64,000 nucleotides of DNA from Diphasiastrum complanatum (GCA_029204225.1 CM055092.1:67960810-68024809), one strand, 5' to 3'. Counted from the first letter of the stretch, positions 1-10,473 are shown. Notes: a model not told the origin generated them from the sequence alone. A program made the numbers and translations.

Positions 1-174
1 CTTAAGAAATGGAGGCATTACCTCTATGGAGCCAAGTTTGAGATCGTGTTTGATCAAGAAAGTATCAAGTGGCTTTCCTCCCAAAGCAACTTGAAAGGAA
101 GAAAAGCTTGTTGGGCCGAACTTCTCCAGGAGTTTGACTATTAACTAAGGTACAGAAAAGGACGCTACAAATAG
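1..174 (+). pseudogene. Ty3/gypsy RNase H C-terminal fragment
   Basis: Read from base 1, frame 1 gives the end of a gypsy RNase H domain: KKWRHYLYGAKFEIVFD, then IKWLSS, then CWAELLQEFDY followed by RYRKGRYK. This is the usual 'WRHYL.G..F...D..S.KWL....WAE.LQEFD..I.YR.G' pattern that ends the reverse transcriptase-RNase H part of plant gypsy polyproteins. A TAA interrupts it directly after FDY and a TAG closes it at 172-174. The fragment runs off the left edge of the window. No integrase follows before the LTR-like start at 648, so the downstream part of pol is missing. RNase H assignment is fairly secure from the motif; the lineage inside gypsy is not resolved. Confidence 0.75.
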
Positions 175-647
175 CCTTCAATAAGAAAACAAACGCGTGT
201 CACATTTGTTACTCCCTTGGTGACTCCATCATTTTGAATATTAGGGACCCAAATCCCAAACCCAACTTGAAGCTGAATGTCGACTAGGCCTGTTGACTTG
301 ACCAGTGACTCGTGGACCTGCATGGTTGCCACGTGTCGTGATCTAGGATGTGTGCTAGGCTTGGAGACTCCTACCTTGGAGGTATACAAGGAGAGGAGAT
401 CTCACTTTATCATTCATTCTATCTACCTAGGAGAAGGTGGATGTTGAGTGTTTGTGCACAGCCAGAATGAGTGCTAGCTTGAGGTGGGAGATGGCCGAAG
501 GCCTTGGCAGTGGGACGCTATCTGGGTTGGAGGTCGGATCTCGCTTGCCCAGGGCACGGATGGTGGATTTGGATTGGATCCTACGGTGGGGTGACGTTCA
601 GTTCCTTGTGGATAACCGACACCTGGCGGTTTGTGGCAGAAAGGGGT
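175..647. other. Spacer with polypurine-tract-like end; no gene recognised
   Basis: No recognisable domain occurs here. A 71-codon open frame on the plus strand (437-652) has no family features and I do not call it a gene. The last bases, AGAAAGGGG at about 638-646, resemble a polypurine tract sitting immediately before a TGTAACACCCC start, as expected at the 3' end of a plus-strand LTR retrotransposon whose integrase region has been deleted. Confidence 0.3.
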
Positions 648-1142
648 TGTAACACCCCAAAACCCTAGTTTTCCACAGTGTTCATTCTAAAAGTTGCATC
701 TACACACATTTTACAAGAAACTCAAACAAGTACACTATATATTAAGTTTTAGTTAAAACATAATATGTAATATGGGATATAGGAAAATGCACATGTCCAT
801 ACATAAAATTTCATTGACTAGCATTGGTCAAAACCTAAAGTCCACATGGCCCAATCAAAATGCATAAACCAAGTTTTGTTTACCATTGTTGGCATATTCT
901 CTTAGCCTAGCCACATGCATTCTCTTGCATCCAAGATGCACACCAGGATGGGCCTCCAGTTTTTGAAGCACAACCTTATCAAAGACATGCATTTTTTTAA
1001 GCCTACACTTTCGAGATGTTCTAGTATAGTTCTTGGATGTTGTGGACATCCCGAAACCACTTTTTTTTTACCGAGATGTAGGCTTAGTTCCTCAATGTGC
1101 ACGACATCCCAAAAGTTTGAGTCAAAATCTGATGCATGTGGC

Positions 1143-1189
<47 letters not shown>

Positions 1190-1400
1190 CCCCCCCCCCC
1201 CAAATGCTTTTTAGTTCCATTCGATCTAGGGTTTCAAGCACTTGTATTACAAGCTGTTTTCTTCATGCACGAAGAGGACAGCCAGCTCTATAAAATCCTG
1301 TAGATGCCCCATCCAAATATCCTCTTTATGCTATTTGTAATAAAAGTTGGACAATAGACATTAAGCACCTTAAAGCATCTGGTTGAGATTGAAGTTGCAT
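648..1400 (+). mobile_element. Probable gypsy LTR (right end uncertain)
   Basis: The segment starts TGTAACACCCCAAAACCC just after a purine-rich stretch, a start common for plant gypsy LTRs. It contains a TATA-like CTATAAAA near 1289 and an AATAAA signal near 1336, both typical of LTR promoter and polyadenylation regions. It also holds the (CT)n/(C)n tract at 1147-1201. Together with the RNase H scrap at 1-174 it would be the 3' LTR of an internally deleted plus-strand element. I cannot place the right boundary; 1400 is a guess. Confidence 0.4.
1147..1201. repeat. (CT)n microsatellite followed by a C homopolymer
   Basis: About 20 CT units pass directly into roughly 15 consecutive C residues. 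Open frames reading through here (SLSLSL.., PPPP) are artefacts of the repeat. Confidence 0.95.
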
Positions 1401-1507
1401 TAACATATTTTAACAAAAAACTACCCAATAATCATATCACACAAAGAATAACAAAAATGGCAGAGAGTCGAATAGCAAGACGCATCAGAACCTATTACAA
1501 TGATGAC

Positions 1508-1942
1508 CTAATACTTTTTCGTAATCAAATAAATACGCTTGCCAGAATGAACAACTATCCGACAGTCCACCATTTGCGTACCTTCGAGGCCAAGGTTTTC
1601 TGACTTTGTCGCTTTGACACCATTTTCACCGAGCGCAACTTCCAACCGGCTAAGAGCGGGCAATTCGCTCTCTGCCCGACCTTCCTCGCCCGACAGCACC
1701 TCCATCACGCTGCTCAATGTCTCTTTCAACTTGAGATTCTCCTCTCTCAGACTCAAAATGGTATCCGACTCCTGGCCCTTAAGCTTTTCTAGCTCTTTCT
1801 TCTGATCCATCAATCCAAGGGACAAAAATAAGCAAGATGTCGCTAGCGCCCAGCCGCCCAGCTGCTGTTTTCTCTGAGCCAATCTCTGCAGGAATGTGAG
1901 ACGGGGCGCTTGCGAAACGGTTAACAGCGATCCGAGCGCCAT
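1508..1942 (-). CDS. Small coiled-coil protein, unknown function
   Basis: A 144-codon uninterrupted frame, clearly richer in G+C than its AT-rich surroundings and free of any transposon motif. The predicted protein starts MALGSLLTVSQ, with a basic stretch (residues about 14-28, RLTFLQRLAQRKQQ) leading into a hydrophobic segment (GWALATSCLFLSLGL, about 30-44) that could be one membrane span or an organelle-targeting signal. It continues with a Lys/Glu/Leu-rich heptad region (about 47-90) that looks like a coiled coil, and ends in a short beta-like tail. This layout suits a small membrane-anchored mitochondrial or plastid protein, but I do not recognise the family. The ATG at 1942 is the first in frame. 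A strong hairpin lies about 105-135 bases upstream. An intact frame among so many broken ones argues for a real gene; transcript evidence is lacking. Confidence 0.55.
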   Translation of the reverse strand: MALGSLLTVSQAPRLTFLQRLAQRKQQLGGWALATSCLFLSLGLMDQKKELEKLKGQESDTILSLREENLKLKETLSSVMEVLSGEEGRAESELPALSRLEVALGENGVKATKSENLGLEGTQMVDCRIVVHSGKRIYLITKKY

Positions 1943-2044
1943 TACTGGTCTACTGTCTTCTCTGGATCGTTACGCAGATTTAACCATGGACGGCGGAACC
2001 TTGACAATGGACTGAATGGAGATTGTTAAAATGCCAATAGAACA

Positions 2045-2072
2045 AGTGCGATGTGGATGACCACATCGCGCT
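2045..2072. repeat. Near-perfect hairpin upstream of the coiled-coil ORF
   Basis: Arms AGTGCGATGTGG (2045-2056) and CCACATCGCGCT (2061-2072) pair at 11 of 12 positions around a 4-base loop. It is followed by a second small palindrome CCTTGGCAAGG near 2075-2085. Lying about 105 bases before the ATG at 1942 (minus strand), it would be in the promoter or 5' leader of that gene. Confidence 0.7.
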
Positions 2073-2407
2073 GCCTTGGCAAGGAGAAATATTAGGGCTT
2101 TGGTACTTGTGTATTACTACAATTTTTTAACGTTAACTATTGAAATATAGTTCATATGTGTATACACAAACATTTTGCCCATGGGTATTGATAATAAACC
2201 AAAGGAGTGTGACATACCACAAAGGCCTTGCTATTCTTGTGATGTTTTGAGATTTGTAAATTTTTGTATAGGGGAAGTCCCTCGGACTGGGGCCTTCCCT
2301 TGCCATGAAATCAGTTTTTAAATTTTTACAAAGGAAATGATGATGCCTCACGGAACGTAATCTGTGGGGCAAAAAAATTTTTGACAAATTTTTTCTTTAC
2401 AACCGGA

Positions 2408-2485
2408 CACCGGAAGGTGCACGTAAAAAAATTTACGTTTTTTACATGCACCTTCCGCCCGGAAGGTGCGTGTAAAAAAAAAATT
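2408..2485. repeat. Triple-arm inverted repeat (two alternative hairpins)
   Basis: GGAAGGTGCACGTAAAAAA (from 2412) is complementary to TTTTTTACATGCACCTTCC (ending 2456). The latter is equally complementary to GGAAGGTGCGTGTAAAAAA starting at 2461. The middle arm can therefore pair with either neighbour but not both. No coding content. Confidence 0.75.
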
Positions 2486-2544
2486 TGCGTCAAAAAAAAA
2501 AGAAAAAAAAATGTAAAAACGGAATTCACGAAAGGGAAGGGCCG

Positions 2545-2635
2545 GCTCCTCGGCCCTTCCGCCTGCGGAAGACCGTGCGCCCTCGGGCCTCCGCCCTCGG
2601 GCGCACACTCTTCCGGGGCGGAAGGGCCTCGGAGC
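2545..2635. repeat. GC-rich foldback, ~38-bp arms
   Basis: The left arm 2545-2582 (GCTCCTCGGCCCTTCCGCC then TGCGGAAGACCGTGCGCCC) pairs with the right arm 2599-2635 with few mismatches; the 16-base loop repeats the word GCCCTCGGG. It is a GC-rich island in very AT-rich DNA. With the hairpins at 2408-2485 and matching short words near 2277-2304, it may be the core of one foldback element about 350 bp long. Confidence 0.65.
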
Positions 2636-2639
2636 AAGA

Positions 2640-4130
2640 CCTCTCCCCCCATGATAACCAACAGATTTTTTTGTTTTTTTTTTCAAATAAACTTTTCTAA
2701 TTTTAAAAAGTTTAAAGTTAGTATTTGCATGTTTTTTAATATAGTAATTTTGTATGTCTGTGATTTTTTTAAAATAGCAAGTCCTAAATCTATGTATATC
2801 CAATTTTCAAAAATAGTATTAAATATATGAAATTTTTAAAAAAGATAACAATTGAACCGTACAAAATTGCATAATCTAAAAATAGCAAAGGTACCTTACA
2901 ACTTGTAAGGTATTTATTGCTCTTATAATTTTCAAATAGTAATTTCCAGTGCAAGATTATGCCAATTAAGGCTATCTCCAAATATACTCTAAAACAAGAG
3001 AGTGTGGCAAGCCACTTGGCCCTGCCTTAAGTTGGTATTTTATTTTATTTTGTGTGTTAGAGTAGATGTAAATGTGACACAAAAAGAAATTGTCTATTTT
3101 TATTAACAAAAGATGGGAAAACTCATCGTAGTACAAAAAATTGCATGTGGGAGGTGTGAATGTTAGGAGGTGGTTTAAAAGATATTGTTTGATGCAAGTC
3201 ACCAGGTAGTGTAGTTGCAAGTTGTCCTAGTTCTTTCCAGGAATGCGATGACAGTAATGCTACTCTTTATGTTGAGTTTCATGAGAAGCAACAATACTTC
3301 CAGCAATAGAAACCCGATGAAGGAGGCTTACGTGATATTTGGGTCACTGTATAGGTAATAATAAATTGTTGAGTGGTCACTCCAATAACAACGCGTGGCT
3401 CCGTAAAAACTTTTCGAGTTGTGTACATGTGCATTTGTCCATATATGATCTGATTGACTTTTAGAGTTGTGTGCATTTGTCAAAATATGATCTAACTGGC
3501 TTCCATACAATGTTGTTGGTGTAGTGATAGTTTGTTAAAAACCATGTTTTTGCATGAATGTCGTAAGATGGTTGGCATGGTTGTTGCAAGCAAGCATATT
3601 GATATTGAAGTCTCCAAGAGAGTTAGTTTCACAATTTAATAAGTACTATTTAGATTGCAAAAAAAAAATATCCATTGAAGTTTGAAGGGTAAAAGTACCA
3701 TTTTTTAAGCCAATAAAGTTAAATTGAAGGAAGAAAGCAACCTTGAGTTGAACTTTCATACAATATCGACCAAAGAGATAAATTATCTTATATCAAAAGA
3801 TTTTTGATATATCTGTCTACCGCAATGGGAAATCTTGAACGAGTATTTTCACATGAATAAAATTCCATCATCAACAGCACAAAGTTGACATACACCTCAA
3901 AATATGTATTGTGAGAGCTTTGGCGGAGAAAAACATAGGCAAATCAGTTTGTTACCATTGATATATGCCAATTGAGGTATAATATGATAGGCAAATCCCA
4001 AACTTTTCAGGACAGGAGAGATTCCATAGATAATCAGCTTTAGCTGTGAGGCACACTCGTCTTGGCACATGTGGGAATGCCACATCACTTCACATCCACC
4101 AATCAATGCTAGATAAGCACCCACCTTTGA
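2640..4130. other. AT-rich intergenic DNA, nothing recognised
   Basis: Long A and T runs and frequent stops in all frames. I see no domain, no RNA gene and no clear repeat boundary. The short open frames here have no recognisable composition or motif. Confidence 0.5.
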
Positions 4131-4494
4131 TTCCTAGATTGATGCCATTGCCTCACCATTTTCCTTGATTTGAGATAATTTCCCTAACTTTTAAAAACTT
4201 ACAAAATCGATTCCTATGATCATCTACTGATATTTTCCAGATATGTACATATGTGGGAACAACTTCTCACACGTGGGAAGACTCCACTACTCACATGGGT
4301 ATGTTGATCAACTAGTAATAGGGTCCCAAATGGCAATTTTCAACTTGACTAGCTTTTTACTAGTTCACACTTATGTCAATCAAGACTTTTTCTATCTAAC
4401 TAAAAATAAATGCATTTAGGCCTACTCCACATGTGTGGGATCAAGTTATACACAAATCATCATAGATCAAAACTAGGATTTTGACGATTTTAAC
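4130..4494 (-). mobile_element. Copia-type LTR fragment (minus) with G-box pair
   Basis: The right end, GATTTTGACGATTTTAACA, matches in form the ends at 45550 and 51489, where minus-strand copia LTRs begin (minus sense TGTTAAAATCGTC). Inside is the shared block GGGAACAACTTCTCACACGTGGG (a G-box core) and, 160 bases on, CCACATGTGTGGG. The left boundary is uncertain. Confidence 0.4.
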
Positions 4495-4642
4495 ACTTTA
4501 TGAAAGAATGCAAGTAAAGGGATAGATTTTTGGACATCTTGTTAGCATAAGTATCTCCAAGACTCCTAAGGACCGAGCCCACTCCTCATACTACACACGA
4601 CCTAGGAAGAAGTGGGAAACCACGTCTCTTTCTTGAAAACAT

Positions 4643-4660
4643 TGGTGCCGTTGCTGGGGA
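4643..4660 (+). other. Primer-binding site of an LTR retrotransposon (tRNA-Asp type)
   Basis: TGGTGCCGTTGCTGGGGA is a two-mismatch version of the PBS TGGCGCCGTTGCCGGGGA common in Athila-like gypsy elements. It sits two bases after an LTR-like terminus ending AAAACA (4641), so the ~150 bases to its left are the 3' end of a plus-oriented LTR. No gag follows. Confidence 0.6.
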
Positions 4661-4664
4661 GCCA

Positions 4665-5684
4665 AATACTTTTGGCTAATATTGTGTCCATGTTTTTATT
4701 TGCTATTTTTTTAGTTCTACTGCAAAAAGCTGTCTATTAGTTTTAGAAGCAATTTTTGGAAATTTTTCATGCATTTTTTCTTTTTGTTTTGCATGATTTG
4801 AGCATATGGATGTACGGGTCTAGTATTGAACTACTAATCCCTCACAAAATAGAGGAAAAAACAGTCTGAATACATTTTATAAACATGATGCGAAAGTTTC
4901 TTCCCAGAATTGTCTGTGTGAAATAGGGCATTTTGGAGGCCCAAACTATAGTAAGTAGGTTCGCCTATTTCACCATTGATTAGGTAGACCTTTTTACATA
5001 ATATATCAGAGAGGTGCACCTGAAACATAAAAATTGAAAATTTTACTAAGGAAAAGCCTCCAAAACCTGTTTTGCTTGGTCCTTTGACTTGTCGCCCATT
5101 TTTTGAATTTTGGCAAGTGAGTTGATGGGGCAATATAGACCCACCCCCCTTTCAAAGATGGTTGTCAAGTGCCAAATAAGGGCCTCAATCTGATTGACCA
5201 ATTTGAAAAACTACAATCAACATGTCGGGCAATGTCCCCAGGCCCAAAAAATGGGCTTGAGATTTGGCATGGGGCCATGCCACCTACATGGTGGCAACTC
5301 AAGGGAAGTTTGAAAGGGGAAAGAGCTAGTTTTTCTCCGTGCACCAATGGGAGGATTTCGTTTTAAATTTGGTAATTGGAGGATTTTGTTTTAAATTTGG
5401 GAGTTTCGAGGCAATGTAGCCTGAAACCACCCTAAGGGTGTTTTCACACACAATGGAGTCCAATAGCGATTGGTCCAAGCGTTCAAAAACTCATAACCTC
5501 ACTATGCAGTGCAAAAGGCTAGAGCTACTGACAAAACAAGAAAGAAATTTCTGATAAATCAAGGACATGTTGCCTCTCATATAGAGAGAAGACAGTTACT
5601 TTGATACTTGGAAAAAAAAAAGTTACTTTGATACGTAACAGAACAAGGCCCTCCCAATCGGAGTACAGAAGTGAATAAGCAAAC
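4665..5684. other. No gene recognised
   Basis: Retrotransposon leader-like sequence near the PBS, then unremarkable DNA. Both strands have a short frame near 5165-5366 with no domain. Nothing else can be supported. Confidence 0.4.
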
Positions 5685-6670
5685 CTGAACGTTTATGATG
5701 AACGAAGCCACTGCAGACATGAACCTTGTTTTAGCAAAAAATGGGAGGGCGAACGCTGAGTAATATCCTCCACTGATACCGACTGCATAATCTTGAGATT
5801 CCTGCCAACATGGATTGCACATCTTGACTTGGTTTGCCATAGTTCTTAGAAGACATTTTTGCTTGAACAGCTTATATACTGTACACACATAAATAGAAGC
5901 TTGGTCATCTAAGTTAGTCTGACTAAATGTATTACCGTTAAGCACATTCACTTACTACACTTATATTTACATTGAAACCCCAAGAAGAAAGATAGGTTTA
6001 AAAGAGGCAAAATCCTGAAAAGACGCAAGGCAGTTCAATTTAAAACAACAAAAAATCAAACGATCAAGATACTGAAGGTCTGATACACAGTTCTGATGAA
6101 TCTACGCAAGCAGTCGGTAGCATGGAAAACTTTTAACAGGCAATAACTCTTTAAATCTTGAATATAGTCAGGGCACATAAATTATAACAATGTACTAAAC
6201 CTCTGAAACCTTTACAACCTTCATGACAGCCTTTTGTGTTCATTACTAGCGTACTTCTGAATATCGACGTACAAACCAGAAAACATCACTTATATCAGTA
6301 GCAAAAGGACTTGAGACGGCAGATTTTCTTGCAAACCCTATAACATCACTAACGATAATAGAATGGAACATTTATCTTATGGAAATAGATATATTCGATA
6401 TAAAAAAAAGTATAATTCCATATTCCAGAAGCTTAGGTTTTCTCACCTATAGGTTCACTGAGAAAATGTTAGGCATCGTCATTAAGCTTGCCTGTGCTTC
6501 ACAACTAATCAAGCCTGGCCTGTACCAATCAGCAACTTCTCTCCATGACCCTCAGAGGCTGATATATGGCATAACTAACGATTGCACACGTTGCTAAAAG
6601 CAGCATTGGCGATGCCAAGAAGAAATGAGGCAGCTGTTTCCGGTGAAAAGAATTTTAAAAGCCCACATTC
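5685..6670 (-). pseudogene. Two possible orphan exons of a membrane-protein gene
   Basis: On the minus strand an exon-like block 5801-5685 is preceded by TTGGCAG and followed by AG|GTTTGC. It is exactly 39 codons and reads ESQDYAVGISGGYYSAFALP then FFAKTRFMSAVASF, a hydrophobic sequence like a transmembrane segment. A second block begins at 6670 after TTTTTTGGCAG and reads ECGLLKFFSPETAASFLLGI then ANAAFSNVC before a TAG. Farther upstream, a TATA-like run lies at about 6812-6822. The sequence shows exon-like codon use and splice-site words; I do not recognise the protein. It may be a captured gene fragment or a degraded cellular gene. Confidence 0.25.
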
Positions 6671-7184
6671 CTGCCAAAAAATCATCAAAAGTTACTGCAG
6701 TGCTTATAATCTTACTAAGAGAAGTCCCTTGCCTGTGTTTTATAGCTCTGTTTATTTTCGATGTGATTAACAAGATTGTCATCTCACCAGCAGTGATTTA
6801 AACAAAGCAGTATATATATAGGGAGCGGAGCGCTGGAGTTGCGCCAACGTCACGTTATTAGCAGGGCTGGCCGTTTATGAGTAAAAAACATGCCCCCTAA
6901 TAAGCCAGAACGTGCACCCCCGAGCGAATAAATTTAAGACAAGAGATTTTTATACGATGATTATACAGCAGATTTTATACAGCATATAAGTAAAGTACAT
7001 TTAAAAATTTATACGACCCATATAACAATGAGATCAGACCAGAAAGTAAAGCCGAAAATTCATTCCACTACAAATTTTCAGATGATATAATGATGTACAT
7101 TGTCAAAAATCTGTATCTCCAAGTTTGATTGACGTTAACAAAAACTAAATTCCATCTATTTGCCAAGACTACGAAACAAAACTA

Positions 7185-8780
7185 CTACTCCTGAAGCTGT
7201 GAACTACAGGAACTGAAACCAAAAAAAAATTTCTGGTGGCTTGATATCAGATTGTCAATTTCATCCAACACATCTTGGCAACCGCACCACTCGTCCTCAA
7301 CTGCAAAACAAGATTCAACAGAGTCCACAGAAACAGCTCTTGATGACTTTCCAACAGTACCCTCGACACACATCCCTGTCAAACAACTAGAAACAACGGA
7401 TATAGACATCTCTTTAAGAACAACATTATCAGAAACTTTACAACAAGAAAGATCAGCAGACTTTCGAAAATCTGCAGCAACACACAGACCATGAACAGCC
7501 TCATAATGCCTCTTCTCATAGGCCAATGCAGCTTCCCATGACACATATCCGCCGGTACCAGCCACAGCAGATGCAACATTTTGCAATGCTCTCATCTCAA
7601 TACCTTCAACATCAGTATTGTAGCGCATATAACCTTCTCTTGACAAATGCCCAGTCAACTTCATACCAATCTCAAGTGGCACGCCCATAGAATTTAGCCT
7701 TTTTACAACTGTTACCCGCTCTTATTAGAAATCAATCCAAGATCATAGCCAGGGATATCTTTGACCATAATTTTCATCCACCTTGCGATAGTCTTCAAAC
7801 CCACTCTGGCCTTTGAAAACCACTGCAAAAAACACAAACAATTACTAGAAAAACACAAACAAACAAACAAAGCAAAAAATGACAACAACAAATTCAATAT
7901 ACTATAGCAATTAAACTTACGACAACAGGATTCTGCCGAACTCCATCTATAGCACGAAGAAAAAATGGATGCAAACAACCATCACCGTCATCCCACTTTG
8001 GCAAATGTGCAAAATAGACTTCAAAACTACTGACAACATCAGGAAGATAACAACTGACAGGTTATCTCATCCTCTCTGGCTTACAATGGGCCAAATCAAC
8101 TTTATGATTTTTCGAACACCTCTCATCAAATCTAACAAACGTCCCCATATGATCACAACAAATTTCAAAATCTGAAATACACAAATTATAGAGCTCTAAA
8201 TGCCCTCTAACATAGAAATTATGACATATATAAAATGCAAGTCTCATTAAGACACCATGAGCATCGTCACACTGCATGAAAGCCTGAGATAAAATAGATT
8301 GAACTTGCAAAACGGTAAGAGATTGAGTAAGCTTCCGCTTCCTGCCCACACCAGCAACAGAAGAACGTTGCACAGCATGCAAACAAGAAACACACACTTG
8401 AATCTAGGATCCAACATTATGTTGAATTCCTCTACATCAATCCCAGAAGACAAACTGTTCAACTCCAACCTTGCACGGATTATCCTACCAATTCCACGAA
8501 GCATATTAACCAAAGTTTCTCTAGGATAAAGAGAGCCATCTTTTCTTTGAACCTACAAAAAGAAACCAACTAGAAGCTCAAGCAACCTGTTAAGATCATA
8601 TAAAAATAAATCCTCAATGGACAAACATGGATCTAGGCCCATAACAACACGCCAATCTTTGAATCGGTTTCTCGCCCATCGATCAGTAGAAAGTGACCTC
8701 CTATTACCTCCCTTCTCCACAATAGCAAGCTCATAATCTTCAAGAGCACGAAAGCCATGTTTCAGAGCATCAACACGCTC
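7185..8780 (-). pseudogene. Crypton-like tyrosine recombinase, decayed
   Basis: Read on the minus strand the parts follow the order of eukaryotic Crypton/ZMYM-type tyrosine recombinases (DUF3504-like). First comes an N-terminal SAM-like region, STDRWARNRFKDW (about 8660), then KDGSLYPRETLVNML (about 8500). Next is the core, GRKRKLTQSLTVLQVQSIL and NFYVRGHLELYNLCISDF (about 8200), with VRG as catalytic Arg I. Then VSSFEVYFAHLPKWDDGDG (8000), a 98-bp intron 7920-7823 (GTAAGT..TTTTTTGCAG), and WFSKARVGLKTIARWM. Last is LTGHLSREGYMRYN (about 7630), with the GH motif and the candidate nucleophile Tyr. Damage: TAG at 8553-8555, a frameshift near 8398, TAA at 8062-8064, and a frameshift near 7723 that removes the expected second Arg. 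About 120 residues follow the Tyr. It acted as a DNA strand-exchange enzyme for a transposon, or was a domesticated gene. Confidence 0.7.
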
Positions 8781-9257
8781 ACAAGAGGAGACAACTCACA
8801 ATCAGAAACCTCATCAACAAAGCCATTCTCCTCATCCATAAGAAGAAGCCTAAACAAAATCAAAATGAAATCAAAACAACCATCAACTCCCTGCATGAAA
8901 AACAAATAACATTCTTCCATTACAAACCCGCCATCTATAGAAACCACCAAGCTTAACAAACACAGAAAAGACATAACCACTACGGTAGAAAGAGACTGCT
9001 AACAAACAAGAAACGCCATGTATTAGATAACGGAAGCTAAAACGACAATGAAGGGTGGGAGCAAACACCCATCAATGCCCTGCACAGTGAGTAACCCGCC
9101 ATCCAACGCCCTGCACAACCAACAAGCACAAAGAGAGAGATCCAGCACGACACTCGTTCCAACAGCATGGAGAAAAACAAGCAAATGAGGCCACACAGCC
9201 CGAGGATCGAGGAGAAAGTGAGCCCGATCGTCGAGGAGAGGGCATGTATAGTATACA
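8781..9257. other. Upstream of the recombinase; no separate gene recognised
   Basis: Probably the 5' exon or leader of the recombinase gene. Minus-strand open frames here are rich in Cys, Leu and Phe without a recognisable domain. Confidence 0.3.
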
Positions 9258-9314
9258 CATCATATATCGTACAACCCTCGTATATCGTATAGCCCTCGTA
9301 TATCGTACAGCCCT
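9258..9314. repeat. Three ~18-bp tandem repeats
   Basis: The word TATATCGTACAGCCCTCG is repeated three times with small changes, just left of the long foldback at 9329-9423. Confidence 0.8.
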
Positions 9315-9328
9315 CCTAATAACGTGAG

Positions 9329-9423
9329 TTAACGGGCCAACAGGGCCCTTTATGGAAAATCGCACGGCCATGGGCTCGCCCTGGGCCGTGCAATTTTCCA
9401 TAACGGGCCCTACTGGCTCGTTA
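9329..9423. repeat. Foldback with ~40-bp arms
   Basis: The left arm (9331-9369: AACGGGCCAACAGGGCCC.. TATGGAAAAT..GCACGGCC) and the right arm (9383-9422) are inverted copies with about five mismatches and a loop of about a dozen bases. The structure could be a small MITE or the palindromic tip of a larger element. Confidence 0.8.
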
Positions 9424-9834
9424 TCTAATACAACAAGCTCATCCTCGGAGCTCATCCAACATAGTTGATGATATCCAACGTCCATAGCCTTGAAAAGAAA
9501 GAAACGAAAAACAAACCCTGAGACTTGCAGTACCACAAGAAGAATAATATGACCAATCATCTTTGATGAGCAAAAATGGTTTAGATATTATCTAAATAAC
9601 AAATCATAAACAATCATAACCGGTTGTATGAAAGCTACATGAGAAAAAAAATAACATTATCTTTTATGTACTTTGACCATTGCTTGGGTTCGGCCACTTA
9701 ACAAAGTGCACCACGCGCTATTCTTTGTAGAAGACATCACTTTAAATGGCTTGTTGGTGGAGGAACATCTTACATCAAAATGACAAGGCTTACAACTATC
9801 AATCAGGTCGCGTGCCCACATAGGTTATTTTAAG

Positions 9835-10022
9835 CCAGTTCTTGGTTGTGCAGCCAGGAACTGGGTGCCTCAGCCAACTAGTTCCTGGCTGTGCAAAAAA
9901 GCAATTCATGGTTGTGAAGCGACAGCCATGAACTGGAGGGCCTGGAACTTACACACATATTTGCCCCATGTGGGAAAAAGTCAGTTTTCGGTATCTGTTC
10001 CTGGCTGCATAGCCAGAAACTG
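9835..10022. repeat. Cluster of palindromes built on GTTCCTGGCTG
   Basis: A near-perfect 30-bp palindrome (9835-9864, CCAGTTCTTGGTTGTGCAGC..) is followed by half-sites or imperfect palindromes at about 9881-9895, 9904-9934 and 9997-10020. All are variants of GTTCCTGGCTGTGCAGCCAG. No coding frame of interest. Confidence 0.75.
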
Positions 10023-10302
10023 GCTTGTTCATGTGGGCACGCTAAGAAACATGCATTGTAGCTGGTTGCCTGACAATCTTGTGGTGTTCCACGCTGGTGC
10101 TTCTCTAAACCCTAAACTCAAAGAACTTTTATGAGTTCGTAATAGAATCATGCCATTGGATTGAGATATATTTGTGATACATTAAGGATAAGACTTATTG
10201 ATAGGTAGGGCCTGCTATATGAATTGGCCCTGGCCCCCAAGAGTGCTTGTTGTGATTGATTATTTGTGTTGTGAGTTTGAGTTGAGTCAAACTTTTTTTA
10301 CC

Positions 10303-10473
10303 TTTTTTTTTTGGCATACATTACTAAGCAGCTATTGGTTGTTATATGCAACGTATACAAATTGGCCAAGCCATTTATCTAGCTGAGCTCCTTAGATGTC
10401 ACTACACAGTGGTCTGGATTCGAGCCTGCACCTTTCAGGTGGTAGTCGACAACGCTACCCATACACCCTTTCT
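10303..10473 (-). mobile_element. Likely tRNA-derived SINE
   Basis: On the minus strand the head (10473 downward) resembles a tRNA gene: GGGTGTATGGGTAGCG, an A-box-like GGGTAGCGTTGTCGAC, an anticodon-arm-like ACCACCTGAAAGGTGCAGG, then a B box GGCTCGAATCC. A non-tRNA body of about 100 bases follows and ends in GCC plus about ten A residues (10312-10303). Head with A and B boxes, short body and 3' A-tail is the standard SINE plan; RNA polymerase III would transcribe it and a LINE would mobilise it. I could not find convincing target-site duplications. The T arm pairs poorly, so a functional tRNA gene is unlikely. Confidence 0.5.

Noticed and set aside
10395-10473. Functional tRNA gene
   Set aside because: A and B boxes are present but the T stem and acceptor pairing are poor, and an A-tail follows the body; a SINE fits better.
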